A DNA stretch of 64,000 nt from an uncultured Clostridia bacterium (GTDB lineage: Bacteria > Bacillota > Clostridia > Oscillospirales > Acutalibacteraceae): NCBI GenBank assembly GCA_947581635.1, contig CANPVE010000003.1, forward strand, positions 170,216 to 234,215, read 5' to 3'. Both the position numbers and the translations under genes were made by a program. Position 1 is the stretch's first letter. Each line of letters begins with the position of its first letter. Shown here in pieces: positions 18,467 through 27,174 of this stretch. The notes under the pieces are model-generated. The model was not told the DNA's origin, ran no database searches, and worked only from the letters and a program-made list of their open reading frames with translations.

Positions 18467-19837
18467 TCAATCGCCCAAAACACCATATACTGCGGATATT
18501 ACTTCTTCCAGCTTCATGGCTCGGCTTGCTTTAAACAAAACCGCGTCGCCCTCGGTCAGCATGGAACACAGCTTACAGGCGAGCGTCTCCTTATCGTCAA
18601 AATGCATGGCGCAAGGTACACGGGAGCCGGCGCCTTCTATGTACCATTTGGCGTCATCACCGTATGCCAGCAACACATCAACGCCGCTTTCGGCTGCCGC
18701 GCCGCCGCATTCCAGGTGAGCCGAACGCGAATAACTGCCCAATTCCTTCATATCGCCCAGAACGGCAATTCTCCGCGAGCAATCCAAATCTCCCAGCACC
18801 CTCAGCGAAGCCTTTATGGAATCGGGGCTTGCGTTATAGCAATCCTCTATCACCGTAATACCCCCTTTGCGCACTATTTTCTGTCTCATGCCCGTGGGAA
18901 CGTATTCCGACAGCCCCTTGACTGCCTGTTCGGGCGAAAGATCCAGCAACATTCCGCAGGCAAAAGCCACGCAGGCGTTGTAGACATTGTGCATACCTAC
19001 CGCGGGCAGCGTCACGGGATAACGCTCACCCCGATAATTTATGACAAAACTCATGGAGTCGCTGTTCTGCACTATATTTTCCGCACGGCAGTCCGCGTCG
19101 GGGCAGGATATGCCGCATACCGTTATAGGGTTTGGTATTCCCTTAACTCCCAACGGCAAAAGGTCATTGTCGCCGTTGATGATGAGCGGTGCGGAATCTT
19201 CCATACCATCAAGTATTTCCATTTTTGCCTTAAGTATGCCCTCGCGTGAACCCAGCATTTCAATATGGCACACACCTATATTGGTTATAATGCCAATCGT
19301 AGGACGCGCCGTATCGGTCAGCCTGCTTATCTCGCCAAAGCCGCTCATTCCCATCTCAAACACGGCCGCCTCATAGCTCGAATCCAGTCTGAAACACATC
19401 TTCGGCAAACCTATTTCGTTGTTTAAGTTCCCCTGAGTGGCGAGCGTTTTGTATTTCTGTGAAAGCACCGCCGCCACCATCTCCTTGGTGGTGGTCTTTC
19501 CGACCGAACCTGTCAGCCCCACCACGGGGATATCGAACTTGGCGCGGTAATGCTTGGCGAGCGTAAGGAATGCAAGTCGCGTATCGGGCACAAGTATTAT
19601 TTTGTTCTCCGGCACGCCCTCGATTGCGCGGCTGCAAACCACAGCTTCTGCGCCGTTTAAAATCACATCGCGTACAAAGTCGTGCGCGTCGAATCGATCT
19701 CCCTTAATGGCGAAAAAGAGCGCGCCTTCACTTGTGTCACGGCTGTCTATTGTGATATTAGTTATGTCCGCGTCGGCGTAAATCTCCGGGTTTGCCCCAA
19801 GCGCCGCCGCTGCCTCGCGTAATTTCATGGTTTCCAT
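18467..19837 (-). CDS. murF: UDP-MurNAc-tripeptide:D-Ala-D-Ala ligase
   Basis: Adds D-Ala-D-Ala to the UDP-MurNAc tripeptide. Seen: the N-terminal Mur ligase domain with GALFFAIKGDRFDAHDF, the P-loop GLTGSVGKTTTKEMVAA near residue 107, FEMGMSGFGEISRLT, the central NIGVCHIEMLGSREGILKAK typical of MurF, and the C-terminal VIEDCYNASPDSIKASL. 456 residues, normal. The first ATG (19837) has AAAGGCGG about ten bases upstream and is preferred over the ATG three codons later. Confidence 0.95.
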   Translation of the reverse strand: METMKLREAAAALGANPEIYADADITNITIDSRDTSEGALFFAIKGDRFDAHDFVRDVILNGAEAVVCSRAIEGVPENKIILVPDTRLAFLTLAKHYRAKFDIPVVGLTGSVGKTTTKEMVAAVLSQKYKTLATQGNLNNEIGLPKMCFRLDSSYEAAVFEMGMSGFGEISRLTDTARPTIGIITNIGVCHIEMLGSREGILKAKMEILDGMEDSAPLIINGDNDLLPLGVKGIPNPITVCGISCPDADCRAENIVQNSDSMSFVINYRGERYPVTLPAVGMHNVYNACVAFACGMLLDLSPEQAVKGLSEYVPTGMRQKIVRKGGITVIEDCYNASPDSIKASLRVLGDLDCSRRIAVLGDMKELGSYSRSAHLECGGAAAESGVDVLLAYGDDAKWYIEGAGSRVPCAMHFDDKETLACKLCSMLTEGDAVLFKASRAMKLEEVISAVYGVLGD

Positions 19838-19942
19838 AACGGATTCCGCCTTTCAATCGCTCAAATAAAGGCTGTAAAATTTAGTGTGAAGCTGCCTGCG
19901 TTGATTTTTAATTTGACGGCTTCTTTCGGAAGCTTCCATTCA

Positions 19943-21391
19943 TCAATCCGCCAGTTCGTCGAATATCTCCGCCAAAACCTCGCGCTCGTCAAAGTGAATC
20001 TTGCCGGTTGAAAGTATCTGATAGTCCTCGTGCCCTTTTCCCGCCAGAACTATGACGTCCTTGGGCTGAGCGTTCTCTACTGCGTATCTTATAGCGTCGC
20101 GGCGGTTGACTATAGACACATAAGGCGTGTCGTGCTTTTCCACTCCGGGAATTATCTGATTGATTATGCTCTCGGGGTCCTCCGAACGGGGATTATCCGA
20201 CGTCACTATCACGAAGTCGGCAAGCCTGGAAGCCGCCTCTCCCATAATCGGACGCTTGTATGGGTCGCGATCCCCGCCGCATCCCAACAGCACCACCAGC
20301 CTGCCTTCCGCCACTTCGCGCATTGCCGACAGTATATTCTCCACGCCGTCGGGAGTGTGAGCGTAGTCCAAAATCACCGTGAAGTCGTACTTTTCCTTGC
20401 AGACGGGATAAACTTCCGCCCGTCCCTTGACGCCTGTGGAATGATTGAGCGCCCACGCCACCGTTTCCGGAGGCACACCGACAGAGAGCGCGCAGCCTGC
20501 GGCGCTCAGCGCGTTGTAGGCCGAAAATCTGCCGGGCGTAGGAACCTTCACACGGTACTCATTTCCCTCAGCGCAGAGCGTGAACGAAACGCCGTCTGCG
20601 GCATACCCGACCTCCCGCGCACAAATATCCGCAAGATCATTCTCGATGCCATAGGTCAACAGTTCTACGTTGTCGTCAATCCTTATCCTGTTGCCCCATT
20701 CATCGTCTATATTGATAATAGCGCAGTCGGTCATTCCAAATAGCTTTACTTTGGCCTTGAAATACGCGTCCATCGTACCGTGAAAATCGAGATGATCCTC
20801 GGTGAGATTAGTAAAGCAGGCGGCGACAAAATGCAATCCCAACACGCGCTTGAGTTCGAGGGCGTGAGAGGAAACCTCCATTATGACATATTCGCACCCC
20901 GACTGCGCCATCCTGGCAAAAAGGCTGTGAAGTTCGTATATGTCCGGGGTGGTAAATCGGGCGGGTATCACCTCGTCACCTATCATATTCTGTATCGTGC
21001 CTATCAGACCGCACTTGTGCCCGCAGCTCTCAAGCACCTGCTTTGTTATGAGGGTGGATGACGTCTTGCCGTTGGTGCCTGTAATTCCTATCAGCTTGAG
21101 CTTACTCAGCGGATTGCCGAAAAAATTCTCGCACATCGTGGAAAGCGCCGCATGGGTAGAGCCGACTATTATCTGATTGTCAAGTCCCAAGTCACGCTCG
21201 CAAACCACCACGGGCGCTCCCTTGCCCAGAGCGTCGGCGGCGAAATCATGCCCGTCGACGCTCAGACCCTTTATGCATACGAAAACCACGCCTGCGGACG
21301 CCCTGCGGGAATCCGAGGTAATATCCGATACCTCGCAGTCGCCATGAAAGCCGCTGTATTCTATGCCCTTCATTATATCTGAAAGCAACAT
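19943..21391 (-). CDS. murE: UDP-MurNAc-L-Ala-D-Glu:meso-diaminopimelate ligase
   Basis: Adds the third amino acid to the wall stem peptide. Seen: P-loop GITGTNGKTSSTLITK, the YVIMEVSSHALELKRV and NLTEDHLDFHG motifs, the carbamylated-lysine region (DAYFKAKVKLF), DYAHTPDGVENIL and the substrate-selecting TSDNPRSEDP loop. DNPR is the form associated with meso-DAP rather than lysine, so a DAP-type wall is predicted. ATG 21391 follows GGAGG at ten bases; an in-frame ATG nine codons upstream has no ribosome site. 482 residues. Confidence 0.95.
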   Translation of the reverse strand: MLLSDIMKGIEYSGFHGDCEVSDITSDSRRASAGVVFVCIKGLSVDGHDFAADALGKGAPVVVCERDLGLDNQIIVGSTHAALSTMCENFFGNPLSKLKLIGITGTNGKTSSTLITKQVLESCGHKCGLIGTIQNMIGDEVIPARFTTPDIYELHSLFARMAQSGCEYVIMEVSSHALELKRVLGLHFVAACFTNLTEDHLDFHGTMDAYFKAKVKLFGMTDCAIINIDDEWGNRIRIDDNVELLTYGIENDLADICAREVGYAADGVSFTLCAEGNEYRVKVPTPGRFSAYNALSAAGCALSVGVPPETVAWALNHSTGVKGRAEVYPVCKEKYDFTVILDYAHTPDGVENILSAMREVAEGRLVVLLGCGGDRDPYKRPIMGEAASRLADFVIVTSDNPRSEDPESIINQIIPGVEKHDTPYVSIVNRRDAIRYAVENAQPKDVIVLAGKGHEDYQILSTGKIHFDEREVLAEIFDELAD

Positions 21392-21421
21392 TCCTGTATT
21401 ACCTCCAAAAAAATCCACCCA

Positions 21422-23800
21422 TCAATCGGTTATTCCCGTCACTGAGAATTCCACAGTCACGACCGTGCCCTGCTCGACACGGCTGCCAAAGGGGATATCC
21501 TGCGATTTGGCAACGCCGCTGCTGCTTCTGTAGCCTGTGCCGGAATATCTGATGTTGAGGTTTTTATTCTTTATGGTGCGCGCCACCTGTGTGGGAGAAA
21601 GTCCAATCAGATTCGGAACCGTGGTCATGGGAACCTCACCGTCCGATTCGGTTGTAAGCACAATCGTGCTGGACTTCGGCGCGCTTCTCGAGCCTGACGG
21701 AATCTGACCCGTTACCGTGTCGCCGTCACCGATGACTCTCACTTCCAGTCCCTTGGCTTCGATCGCCTCGGACGCCTCCTTGGTACTTTGGCCAACCACA
21801 TTTGGAATCAGCGTATCCATAAGGCGCGCGTCGTCCTCTGAGTAAATCGTGTCAATGCCGAGATAAGGCAGCACCTCGCCGAGCACGTTGCGCACTACAG
21901 GCGCGACTATCGTGCCGCCTCCGTGGCTCGCCGGGTTGTTCGGCTCGTCGAGAAGTATAAGTATGGCTATCTCAGGATCGTCGGCCGGAACTATCGCACC
22001 CATAGACGCTACATATTTTCTCTCACCCGTGGTGGCAAGTGTGGCGATTTTTTCTGACGTACCCGTCTTTGCGCCTATGCGGTAGCCGCTGATGTAAACA
22101 TTATGGGCAGTGCCGCCAACGCCTGCAGTAGCTTCGAGCATGGTATCTATATTTTTCGACGTGGTCTGAGATATCACCTGACGCCTGATCACGGTTTCGT
22201 GGCTCTTAACTATGTTGCCGTTGGGATCAATCACCTTATCCACCACATAGGGCTGGAGCAGATATCCTCCGTTTGTCGCCGCCGCGAACGCCGTTATCAT
22301 CTGAATAGGCGTCACGGTGAAGGTCTGGCCGAACGAAGATGTGGCAAGCTCCTGGGGCTTGCCCAGGTCCTTTTCGCTGTGATAGCTTCCCCCCGCCGCC
22401 TCGCCGGGAAGGTCAATGCCCGTGCCTTCGGTAAGCCCGTAAGCGGTAAAATATTTGTAGAAATTCGCCGCGCCCAGCCTCTCGCCCAGCGTCATCAAAA
22501 CGGGGTTGCAGGAATTCATCATTCCCTGCGTGAGCGTCTCGGTGCCGTGTCCTCCTGCCTTGTGACAGTGAATGGCGCGTCCGCCTACCACCTTATAGCC
22601 GGGACAGTTGAAGGTGTCGTTCATGTCGGTGACGCCCTCTTCAAGCGCCGCCGACATGGTTATCGGCTTGAACACAGAACCGGGCTCGTACGCGTCGCTA
22701 ACCGCCTTGTTGCGCCATTGACGCTGCTGAGCAGTATTGATGGCATTCTGCTTTTCCTCGGGATCCTCTATCTCGGCAATCTTCTGAAGGTCCGCCGGAT
22801 CCTTTATCGTCAGATAGTCGGACGGGTCGAAGTCGTTCATGGTTGACATCGCCAGAATTGCGCCGGTCTTTACATTCATTATTATACCCACTGCGCGGTT
22901 TTCTACATTGTTGTCAACGTATGCCTGCCTGAGATATTTTTCCAGCACCGCCTGTATGTTGGCGTCGATGGTAAGCTGAAGGCTGTTGCCGTCCACCGCG
23001 TCAATTACGGTGTCATAATCGAAAGGCATTTCGCCGCCCACGGAGTTTTTCGCCTTAATTATCTTTCCGTCAACGCCTCTAAGCTCGCTGTTGTAATAGC
23101 TCTCAACTCCGCCGGAACCCACGTTCTCAAAATTGGTAAATCCCAGCACATTAGAGGCGAGCGAGCCGTGATAATAGTAGCGCTTGGAATCCGCTACAAG
23201 CGACACACCCTTGATGTATTTGTAATTGTCAATCTTATTCAGCTTAAGATCCGGATGATCTTCGAGATACACTTCCTCGATATTCTTTTTTTTGCCGTTC
23301 TCGTCAGTCTTAGTGACGGTGCGCACATAGCAAGTGCGGTAAATAAAATCTTGAAGGAGATCCTTTTGCTCCTTGTCCGCCTTGACCGTGAGTTTGACGC
23401 TGGTGTAGTTAGACTGGCTTTTTGAGAGCACGCTGCTGTATTCCACATTCAGCACTTCCGAAAGCTTTGTGCAAAGTTCCTCGCGCTGCTCGTCTTGTAT
23501 TTCATTCGGATAAAGATAGACTACCCACGCCGCAGCGCTCTGCACCAGCTTTTCGCCGTTGGCGTCGTATATCGTCCCCCTGTTTGCCGACAGCGTTTCG
23601 GTTTTGAGCTGCTGACTCACAGCCGCCTGCTGATATTCGTCGTTGTCCAGAATCATCAGCTTTAAAAGATTGTAGAATATGGCGGCGACAAGTACTCCTA
23701 TTATCACCATCAGCCAGGTAACATTTCTTGACATATGATCCAGACCCTTGTACTTTTTCAAGAATCCGGGGACATTGGTTTTGTTGGATCTCTTAATCAA
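21422..23800 (-). CDS. Class B penicillin-binding protein with two PASTA domains (FtsI/SpoVD type)
   Basis: D,D-transpeptidase cross-linking septal or spore-cortex peptidoglycan. Seen: one N-terminal membrane helix (VTWLMVIIGVLVAAIFYNLL), the PBP dimerisation domain (SANRGTIYDANGEKLV), active-site SVFK near residue 375, SCN (MNSCNPVL), KTG (GAKTGTSEK), then two C-terminal PASTA domains (PNVVGQSTKEASEAIEAKGL and PNLIGLSPTQVARTIKNKNL). TTG 23800 is the start because GGAGGT lies six bases upstream; this gives 792 residues. The position between ftsL and murE suits either the vegetative FtsI (PbpB) or sporulation SpoVD. Only one such gene is present here. Confidence 0.93.
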   Translation of the reverse strand: MIKRSNKTNVPGFLKKYKGLDHMSRNVTWLMVIIGVLVAAIFYNLLKLMILDNDEYQQAAVSQQLKTETLSANRGTIYDANGEKLVQSAAAWVVYLYPNEIQDEQREELCTKLSEVLNVEYSSVLSKSQSNYTSVKLTVKADKEQKDLLQDFIYRTCYVRTVTKTDENGKKKNIEEVYLEDHPDLKLNKIDNYKYIKGVSLVADSKRYYYHGSLASNVLGFTNFENVGSGGVESYYNSELRGVDGKIIKAKNSVGGEMPFDYDTVIDAVDGNSLQLTIDANIQAVLEKYLRQAYVDNNVENRAVGIIMNVKTGAILAMSTMNDFDPSDYLTIKDPADLQKIAEIEDPEEKQNAINTAQQRQWRNKAVSDAYEPGSVFKPITMSAALEEGVTDMNDTFNCPGYKVVGGRAIHCHKAGGHGTETLTQGMMNSCNPVLMTLGERLGAANFYKYFTAYGLTEGTGIDLPGEAAGGSYHSEKDLGKPQELATSSFGQTFTVTPIQMITAFAAATNGGYLLQPYVVDKVIDPNGNIVKSHETVIRRQVISQTTSKNIDTMLEATAGVGGTAHNVYISGYRIGAKTGTSEKIATLATTGERKYVASMGAIVPADDPEIAILILLDEPNNPASHGGGTIVAPVVRNVLGEVLPYLGIDTIYSEDDARLMDTLIPNVVGQSTKEASEAIEAKGLEVRVIGDGDTVTGQIPSGSRSAPKSSTIVLTTESDGEVPMTTVPNLIGLSPTQVARTIKNKNLNIRYSGTGYRSSSGVAKSQDIPFGSRVEQGTVVTVEFSVTGITD

Positions 23801-23850
23801 TTGCGCACCTCCGCAGATACAAAATAAAAACACTTAATTCAACGCAAAAC

Positions 23851-23877
23851 GAGAGTTAAGATATAATCTCAACTCTC
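23851..23877. repeat. Hairpin in the ftsL-pbp gap
   Basis: GAGAGTT and AACTCTC enclose an inner AGAT/ATCT pair, in an unusually long 257-base gap inside the division cluster. The rest of that gap shows no gene or promoter that I can support. Confidence 0.45.
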
Positions 23878-24057
23878 CCGCCTGTTGCCATCACGGCAGA
23901 AAAAATCCGGCCGCACAATAACGGGCGGACACTCGCGTCAGAGCCTCTTCAATGCCGACGTACTTTTCGCATTGTAAGCAAGCCGCGCGCGGTGAGATTT
24001 AAACAGTCTCTCAATATTGCCGATGTGCCCGCCTTATATTTAATGTTTATTTTGTCT

Positions 24058-24600
24058 TCAATCAAAGTATGACGCAAGCCAATCAATAAATCCGTTATTT
24101 TGGCTGTTATCGTTTTCAAAGTCGTCCTGCTCGCCTACAGAGATCCACTCAAGCTGAAAATTCTCGCGTTTCTGCATACCAAGCTCCTTTTCCGCATATT
24201 CTTGAATAGCGGAATCACTCATCTTGGTATCGTACTGAACCATAAGCCCCTCATAGTCATTCTTAAGCAGCTCAAGCTTTGCCTCTCTGTCGGCAATCAT
24301 CGTGGAAAGCTCGTTCTTTCTGACCTCATAGCTTATACTGGCCACAAAGAACGCTCCCAGCACCACAAGTGCGAGCCCTGCGGTTATCATCAGTTTCAAC
24401 TGACTTGAATTGAGGGAACTGAACGCCTTGTTTGACATGGGCAGCGACGAGGTTTTGTTTACCCGTCTGAGCCTGAGCGTCTTGGAAGACTTATGTGTTG
24501 CGGACGGCGCTCCGTGCGCCCCGTTGTTTTCATTATCATGCTGTGTGCTTCTCCTGTAAAACAGCATATCATACGCTGCGTTTCCCTGTGACAACGGCAT
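24058..24600 (-). CDS. ftsL: FtsL-like septum protein
   Basis: Small bitopic division protein pairing with DivIC and FtsQ/DivIB. Seen: a basic, Ser/Asn-rich N-terminus of about 70 residues, a membrane helix (LMITAGLALVVLGAFFVASI, about 70-89), then a coiled coil (RKNELSTMIADREAKLELLKNDYEGL) followed by AIQEYAEKELGMQK and an acidic tail. This build and the place between rsmH and the PBP gene identify it; primary sequence similarity in this family is weak. ATG 24600 follows GGGAGG at ten bases. At 180 residues it is longer than most (100-120). Confidence 0.82.
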   Translation of the reverse strand: MPLSQGNAAYDMLFYRRSTQHDNENNGAHGAPSATHKSSKTLRLRRVNKTSSLPMSNKAFSSLNSSQLKLMITAGLALVVLGAFFVASISYEVRKNELSTMIADREAKLELLKNDYEGLMVQYDTKMSDSAIQEYAEKELGMQKRENFQLEWISVGEQDDFENDNSQNNGFIDWLASYFD

Positions 24601-24629
24601 ATTACACTAACCTCCCTAAATTTTTTCCG

Positions 24630-24707
24630 ATCCGTAATTCGTAATTATTTATGAGCATCCCACAGCACCTTCCGCTGCAACATTTCATTCCTAATCCGTA
24701 ATTTCGT
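24630..24707. repeat. Short direct repeats in the rsmH-ftsL gap
   Basis: ATCCGTAATTCGT (24630) and ATCCGTAATTTCGT (24694) lie in the 252-base gap; similar CCGTAATT and AATTACGAATT words recur near 33015 and 35728. They may be remains of a small dispersed intergenic repeat. No gene is supported in this gap. Confidence 0.35.
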
Positions 24708-24852
24708 TGTCCACAATCATTTTTACTGTTATCAGGCGGCGGGCTTTGATCCCACGGTCGAGCCATCGGGACAGCCTGCCAATTTATCGTAAACGGCACA
24801 CGGCTTTATTCCTTATTGTGTCATTTAAGGTGTAGCGATGATTTAAAGCGTG

Positions 24853-25779
24853 CTAAATTTTTATGCAGGTTCTGAGCTTGCTGCTTCTGCTGCGCGGGTT
24901 GCGCTCCAGCTCTTCCTGTGACGGAACCACGGGCTTGCGGCTGAGCAAACTCGCCTTGGGCTTGTTGCCGCAGACACACACGGGAAATTCCGGGGGACAT
25001 ATGCAGCCCTCGCACCATTTCGCCATAGTCTGCTTTACTATCCTGTCCTCGAGCGAATGGAAAGTTATCACCGACAACCTGCCTCCGGGAACAAGACATT
25101 CAAATGCGGACTGCAATCCTCTCTCCAATTCGCCCAGCTCGTCATTCACGGCAATGCGCAGTGCCTGAAACACCTTGCGCGCCGGATGACCCGAGCGCTT
25201 TGCCGCAGCGGGCACAGAATCGGATATTATCTCCGCAAGTTCAAAGGTTGTGCTTATGGGTTTCTTCTCTCTCACGGCGCAAATCGCTTTGGCTATTTTC
25301 ACCGAGAATTTTTCCTCACCGTACTTGGTGAATATCTCCGCGAGCTGCTGCCACGACAGAGTATTGCACAAATCGGCGGCGGACGCTCCTTCCCTGCTCA
25401 TTCTCATATCGAGCGGCGCGTCCTTGTGAAAAGAGAACCCGCGTTCCGCAGTATCGACCTGATGCGACGAGACGCCTATATCCATCAAAATTCCGTCAAC
25501 GCCACAGATACCCAACCCATCGAGCACCTCGGCAATCGCACTGTATCTGGTATGTACCACTGTCACACGTCCGTCACCCGCGAATCTTTCACTGACCGCG
25601 GCAATCGCGTCGGGGTCGCGGTCAAGGCAAACAAGCCGACCGCTCTCACCGAGCCGCTGCAATATGGCGGCGCTGTGATTTCCTCCGCCCGCCGTGCAGT
25701 CAACGTATATTCCGCCGTCACGCACATCGAGCGAATTTATGGTCTCCTCAAACAGCACAGGAATATGATTGAATTTCAA
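24853..25779 (-). CDS. rsmH: 16S rRNA (cytosine-1402-N4)-methyltransferase
   Basis: Methylates C1402 in the 16S P-site (old name MraW). Seen: HIPVLFEETINSL, SAM motif VDCTAGGGNHSAAIL near residue 30, LMDIGVSSHQVD, FSFHKDAPLDMRM and the late ITFHSLEDRIVKQ motif. A TTG at 25779 is the best start: GAGGG ends about seven bases upstream and it yields MKFNHIPVL, the family's usual beginning. A GTG five codons upstream is the alternative. 308 residues. Second gene of the cluster, 133 bases after mraZ. Confidence 0.95.
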   Translation of the reverse strand: MKFNHIPVLFEETINSLDVRDGGIYVDCTAGGGNHSAAILQRLGESGRLVCLDRDPDAIAAVSERFAGDGRVTVVHTRYSAIAEVLDGLGICGVDGILMDIGVSSHQVDTAERGFSFHKDAPLDMRMSREGASAADLCNTLSWQQLAEIFTKYGEEKFSVKIAKAICAVREKKPISTTFELAEIISDSVPAAAKRSGHPARKVFQALRIAVNDELGELERGLQSAFECLVPGGRLSVITFHSLEDRIVKQTMAKWCEGCICPPEFPVCVCGNKPKASLLSRKPVVPSQEELERNPRSRSSKLRTCIKI

Positions 25780-25912
25780 AGCACTGTCCCTCACATTCTT
25801 ATACCAATCTCAAGTTAAAAAAGTACAAAAAACCTTTGAGAAAAACACGGACGTTGATTATATGTTTTTCGGGAAGATTTTTTGTCCTACTTTTACCGCA
25901 GATCAGCACTAA

Positions 25913-26383
25913 TCAGGCTATTCCAAGCTCGGCCATCATTCTCAGCGCTTCTTCTTCGGTGAGCTCATCGTCGGCCTGCTCGAGGGATTTTTCCTCCCAA
26001 AGCTCCAGCCATTCCACCATGCCCACCATATGCACTTTCTCGCTTATGCCTACAGACAAGCGCATTTCCTCGGGGACGAGCAAGCGTCCCTGACTGTCGA
26101 CCTTGAGCTGTTCGGCCGCGCCGCTTATCTTGCGCCGCAGAGCCGTCATGCGAACGTCTCCCCTGCAGAGCTTGTCAAGCATTTTGAGAAACTCGACCTC
26201 GGGATAAAGTCTGATGCAGCGACCGTCCGTACTTTTGATGGCAAAAACCGTTGAACCGAGCGCTTCACGAAACTTAGCCGGTATGACTATACGTCCCTTG
26301 GGGTCAATGTTGTGAACTGCATTTCCGGTGAGAACCTTGTTTTTTAAAGGCGCTTCTTCCGTCACTGCTTCTGTCATTGACAT
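25913..26383 (-). CDS. mraZ: Transcriptional regulator MraZ
   Basis: SpoVT/AbrB-fold ring-forming regulator and first gene of the division cluster. Two MraZ repeats are visible: NIDPKGRIVIPAKFREAL (about residues 25-42) and KVDSQGRLLVPEEMRLSVG (about 94-112), each with the DxxGR core. 156 residues, slightly longer than the typical 143-152, because of 18 extra N-terminal residues. It is expected to repress its own promoter by binding repeated TGGxx boxes, and four such boxes lie 210-245 bases upstream (26594-26628). ATG 26383 has GGGGG about 14 bases upstream; an ATG two codons later is possible. Confidence 0.95.
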   Translation of the reverse strand: MSMTEAVTEEAPLKNKVLTGNAVHNIDPKGRIVIPAKFREALGSTVFAIKSTDGRCIRLYPEVEFLKMLDKLCRGDVRMTALRRKISGAAEQLKVDSQGRLLVPEEMRLSVGISEKVHMVGMVEWLELWEEKSLEQADDELTEEEALRMMAELGIA

Positions 26384-26470
26384 AGCTCGAATTCAACCCC
26401 CTTTGCGCACCTCGCCGCGCGCACGCGCCGCAGGATTTCAACTTTTTTAACAGATTGCCTGCATATTCCT

Positions 26471-26499
26471 TTGATAAGCGGGCACAATAGTGGTATGAT
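26471..26499 (+). promoter_or_regulatory. Plus-strand promoter inside the mraZ leader
   Basis: TTGATA (26471-26476), 17-base spacer, TATGAT (26494-26499), reading away from mraZ and antisense to the predicted mraZ 5' untranslated region. It points toward the terminator at 26787-26852. Confidence 0.5.
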
Positions 26500-26579
26500 G
26501 TTGTTGGCGTTGGGGACACAAAATAAAACGGCGTTTACACGGAGAATTTCAAACAAACAGTCCTATAAAGGAGCAATAA

Positions 26580-26672
26580 TTGTCTAAAATTCATTCCCTC
26601 GCGTTCCACATCAATCCACCGCGCTCCACTTGTGTTAAATATTATAAAATTTTCCTGCTGATAAGTCAATAG
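26580..26672 (+). CDS. Possible 30-residue small protein antisense to the mraZ promoter
   Basis: A TTG start with a perfect AAAGGAG ribosome site (26567-26573, six bases upstream) opens a 30-codon frame beginning MSKIHSLAFHINPP and ending in a hydrophobic KIFLLISQ. It follows the plus-strand promoter at 26471-26499. It overlaps the MraZ boxes and the division promoter on the other strand, so the codons may be constrained by those sites and the frame may be fortuitous. No known family is recognised. Confidence 0.25.
   Translation: MSKIHSLAFHINPPRSTCVKYYKIFLLISQ
26594..26628 (-). promoter_or_regulatory. MraZ boxes: four TGGA-type repeats at 10-bp phase
   Basis: Read on the minus strand: TGGAG (26628-26624), TGGAT (26618-26614), TGGAA (26608-26604) and GGGAA (26598-26594), each separated by exactly five bases. 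This is the layout known for MraZ operators (TGGG-type repeats, 10-bp period) just downstream of the -10 box. Autorepression of the division cluster is inferred. Confidence 0.75.
26641..26669 (-). promoter_or_regulatory. Main promoter of the division and wall cluster
   Basis: Minus strand TTGACT (26669-26664), 17-base spacer, TATAAT (26646-26641). Transcription would start near 26634 and give a leader of about 250 bases before mraZ, beginning inside the MraZ boxes. Confidence 0.8.
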
Positions 26673-26786
26673 CTTATACCATATTTTATACAAGAATTTT
26701 TTATAATTTTCTACATATGTTTTGGTAAATAATATTAAACACGATTAAACGAGAACAACGTAAAAGATTTAATTTTCCACCGCAAC

Positions 26787-26852
26787 AAAAACGCCCTCCC
26801 GGGTGCCTTTTCATACCAGAAATATGATGGGCTGCCCGAGGGGCGTTTTTTT
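26787..26852. terminator. Bidirectional terminator in the mraZ upstream region
   Basis: AAAAACGCCC (26787-26796) pairs with GGGCGTTTTT (26841-26850); inner partial pairs (CGGG/CCCG, CATA/TATG) lengthen the stem. T runs follow on both strands. It would end the minus-strand unit that starts near 27168 and the plus-strand unit that starts near 26506. Confidence 0.8.
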
Positions 26853-26915
26853 GTTTTATTTTATTTTTTCATTTTCACGAGAACAGAGCGGATTAACAGG
26901 TTATTAAGAATAACT

Positions 26916-27029
26916 CTAACATTTGCCGGTTTCGTCAATCACCTTACCGCCGGATCCAACCATTCCGTAATAATTCCAATTGTAAGTAATCGCTCTTCGG
27001 CAATCGAAAGATACGAAACCATGCCTCAT
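26916..27029 (-). CDS. Possible 37-residue small protein inside the orphan transcript
   Basis: The frame runs from ATG 27029 (beginning MRHGFVSFDCRRAITYNW) to a GGKVIDETGKC end. It contains no low-complexity runs and has an aromatic-rich middle (TYNWNYYGMVG). The ribosome site is poor: AAAGGG touches the start, and GGGAGGGG is 17 bases away. An ATG 11 codons upstream is in frame but has none. It overlaps the strong hairpin, so the RNA structure, not the protein, may be the product. Confidence 0.25.
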   Translation of the reverse strand: MRHGFVSFDCRRAITYNWNYYGMVGSGGKVIDETGKC

Positions 27030-27044
27030 ACCCTTTGATTGCCG
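26998..27044 (-). other. Strong hairpin in the orphan transcript
   Basis: CGGCAATC at one end and GATTGCCG at the other form eight perfect pairs. The stem continues through one mismatch and ten further pairs, three of them G-U, to the loop GGCATGGTT. No T run follows, so it is not a terminator. Confidence 0.7.
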
Positions 27045-27174
27045 CCCCTCCCTTGTCCACATGGCGGGGACAATATTCCGAGTGTGTGAGAACATTTATG
27101 ACGCGGGCAGCGCGATAAAAAATTACATTAAAAACCACGCGCCAATGCCTTGATTAGAAAGATATCTCGAGGGT

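Larger units (their letters stand above)
26787..27168 (-). ncRNA. Orphan structured transcript, about 380 bases, function unknown
   Basis: A stand-alone unit: strong promoter at 27175-27203, no long reading frame, and a terminator at 26787-26852. The centre (26998-27044) folds into a hairpin of about 19 pairs with one mismatch and a nine-base loop. It is not tmRNA (no tag or tRNA-like ends), RNase P RNA (no GAGGAAAGTCC), or SRP RNA (no GGAAGGGAGCAGC-like part), as far as the eye can tell. 6S RNA is possible but the length is large. It might instead be an mRNA for the 37-residue frame at 26916-27029. The transcript ends are inferred from promoter and terminator. Confidence 0.45.

Noticed and set aside
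24602..24799. A 65-codon frame between rsmH and ftsL
   Set aside because: Cys- and Asn-rich translation of repeat-like intergenic DNA, no ribosome site, no family resemblance.
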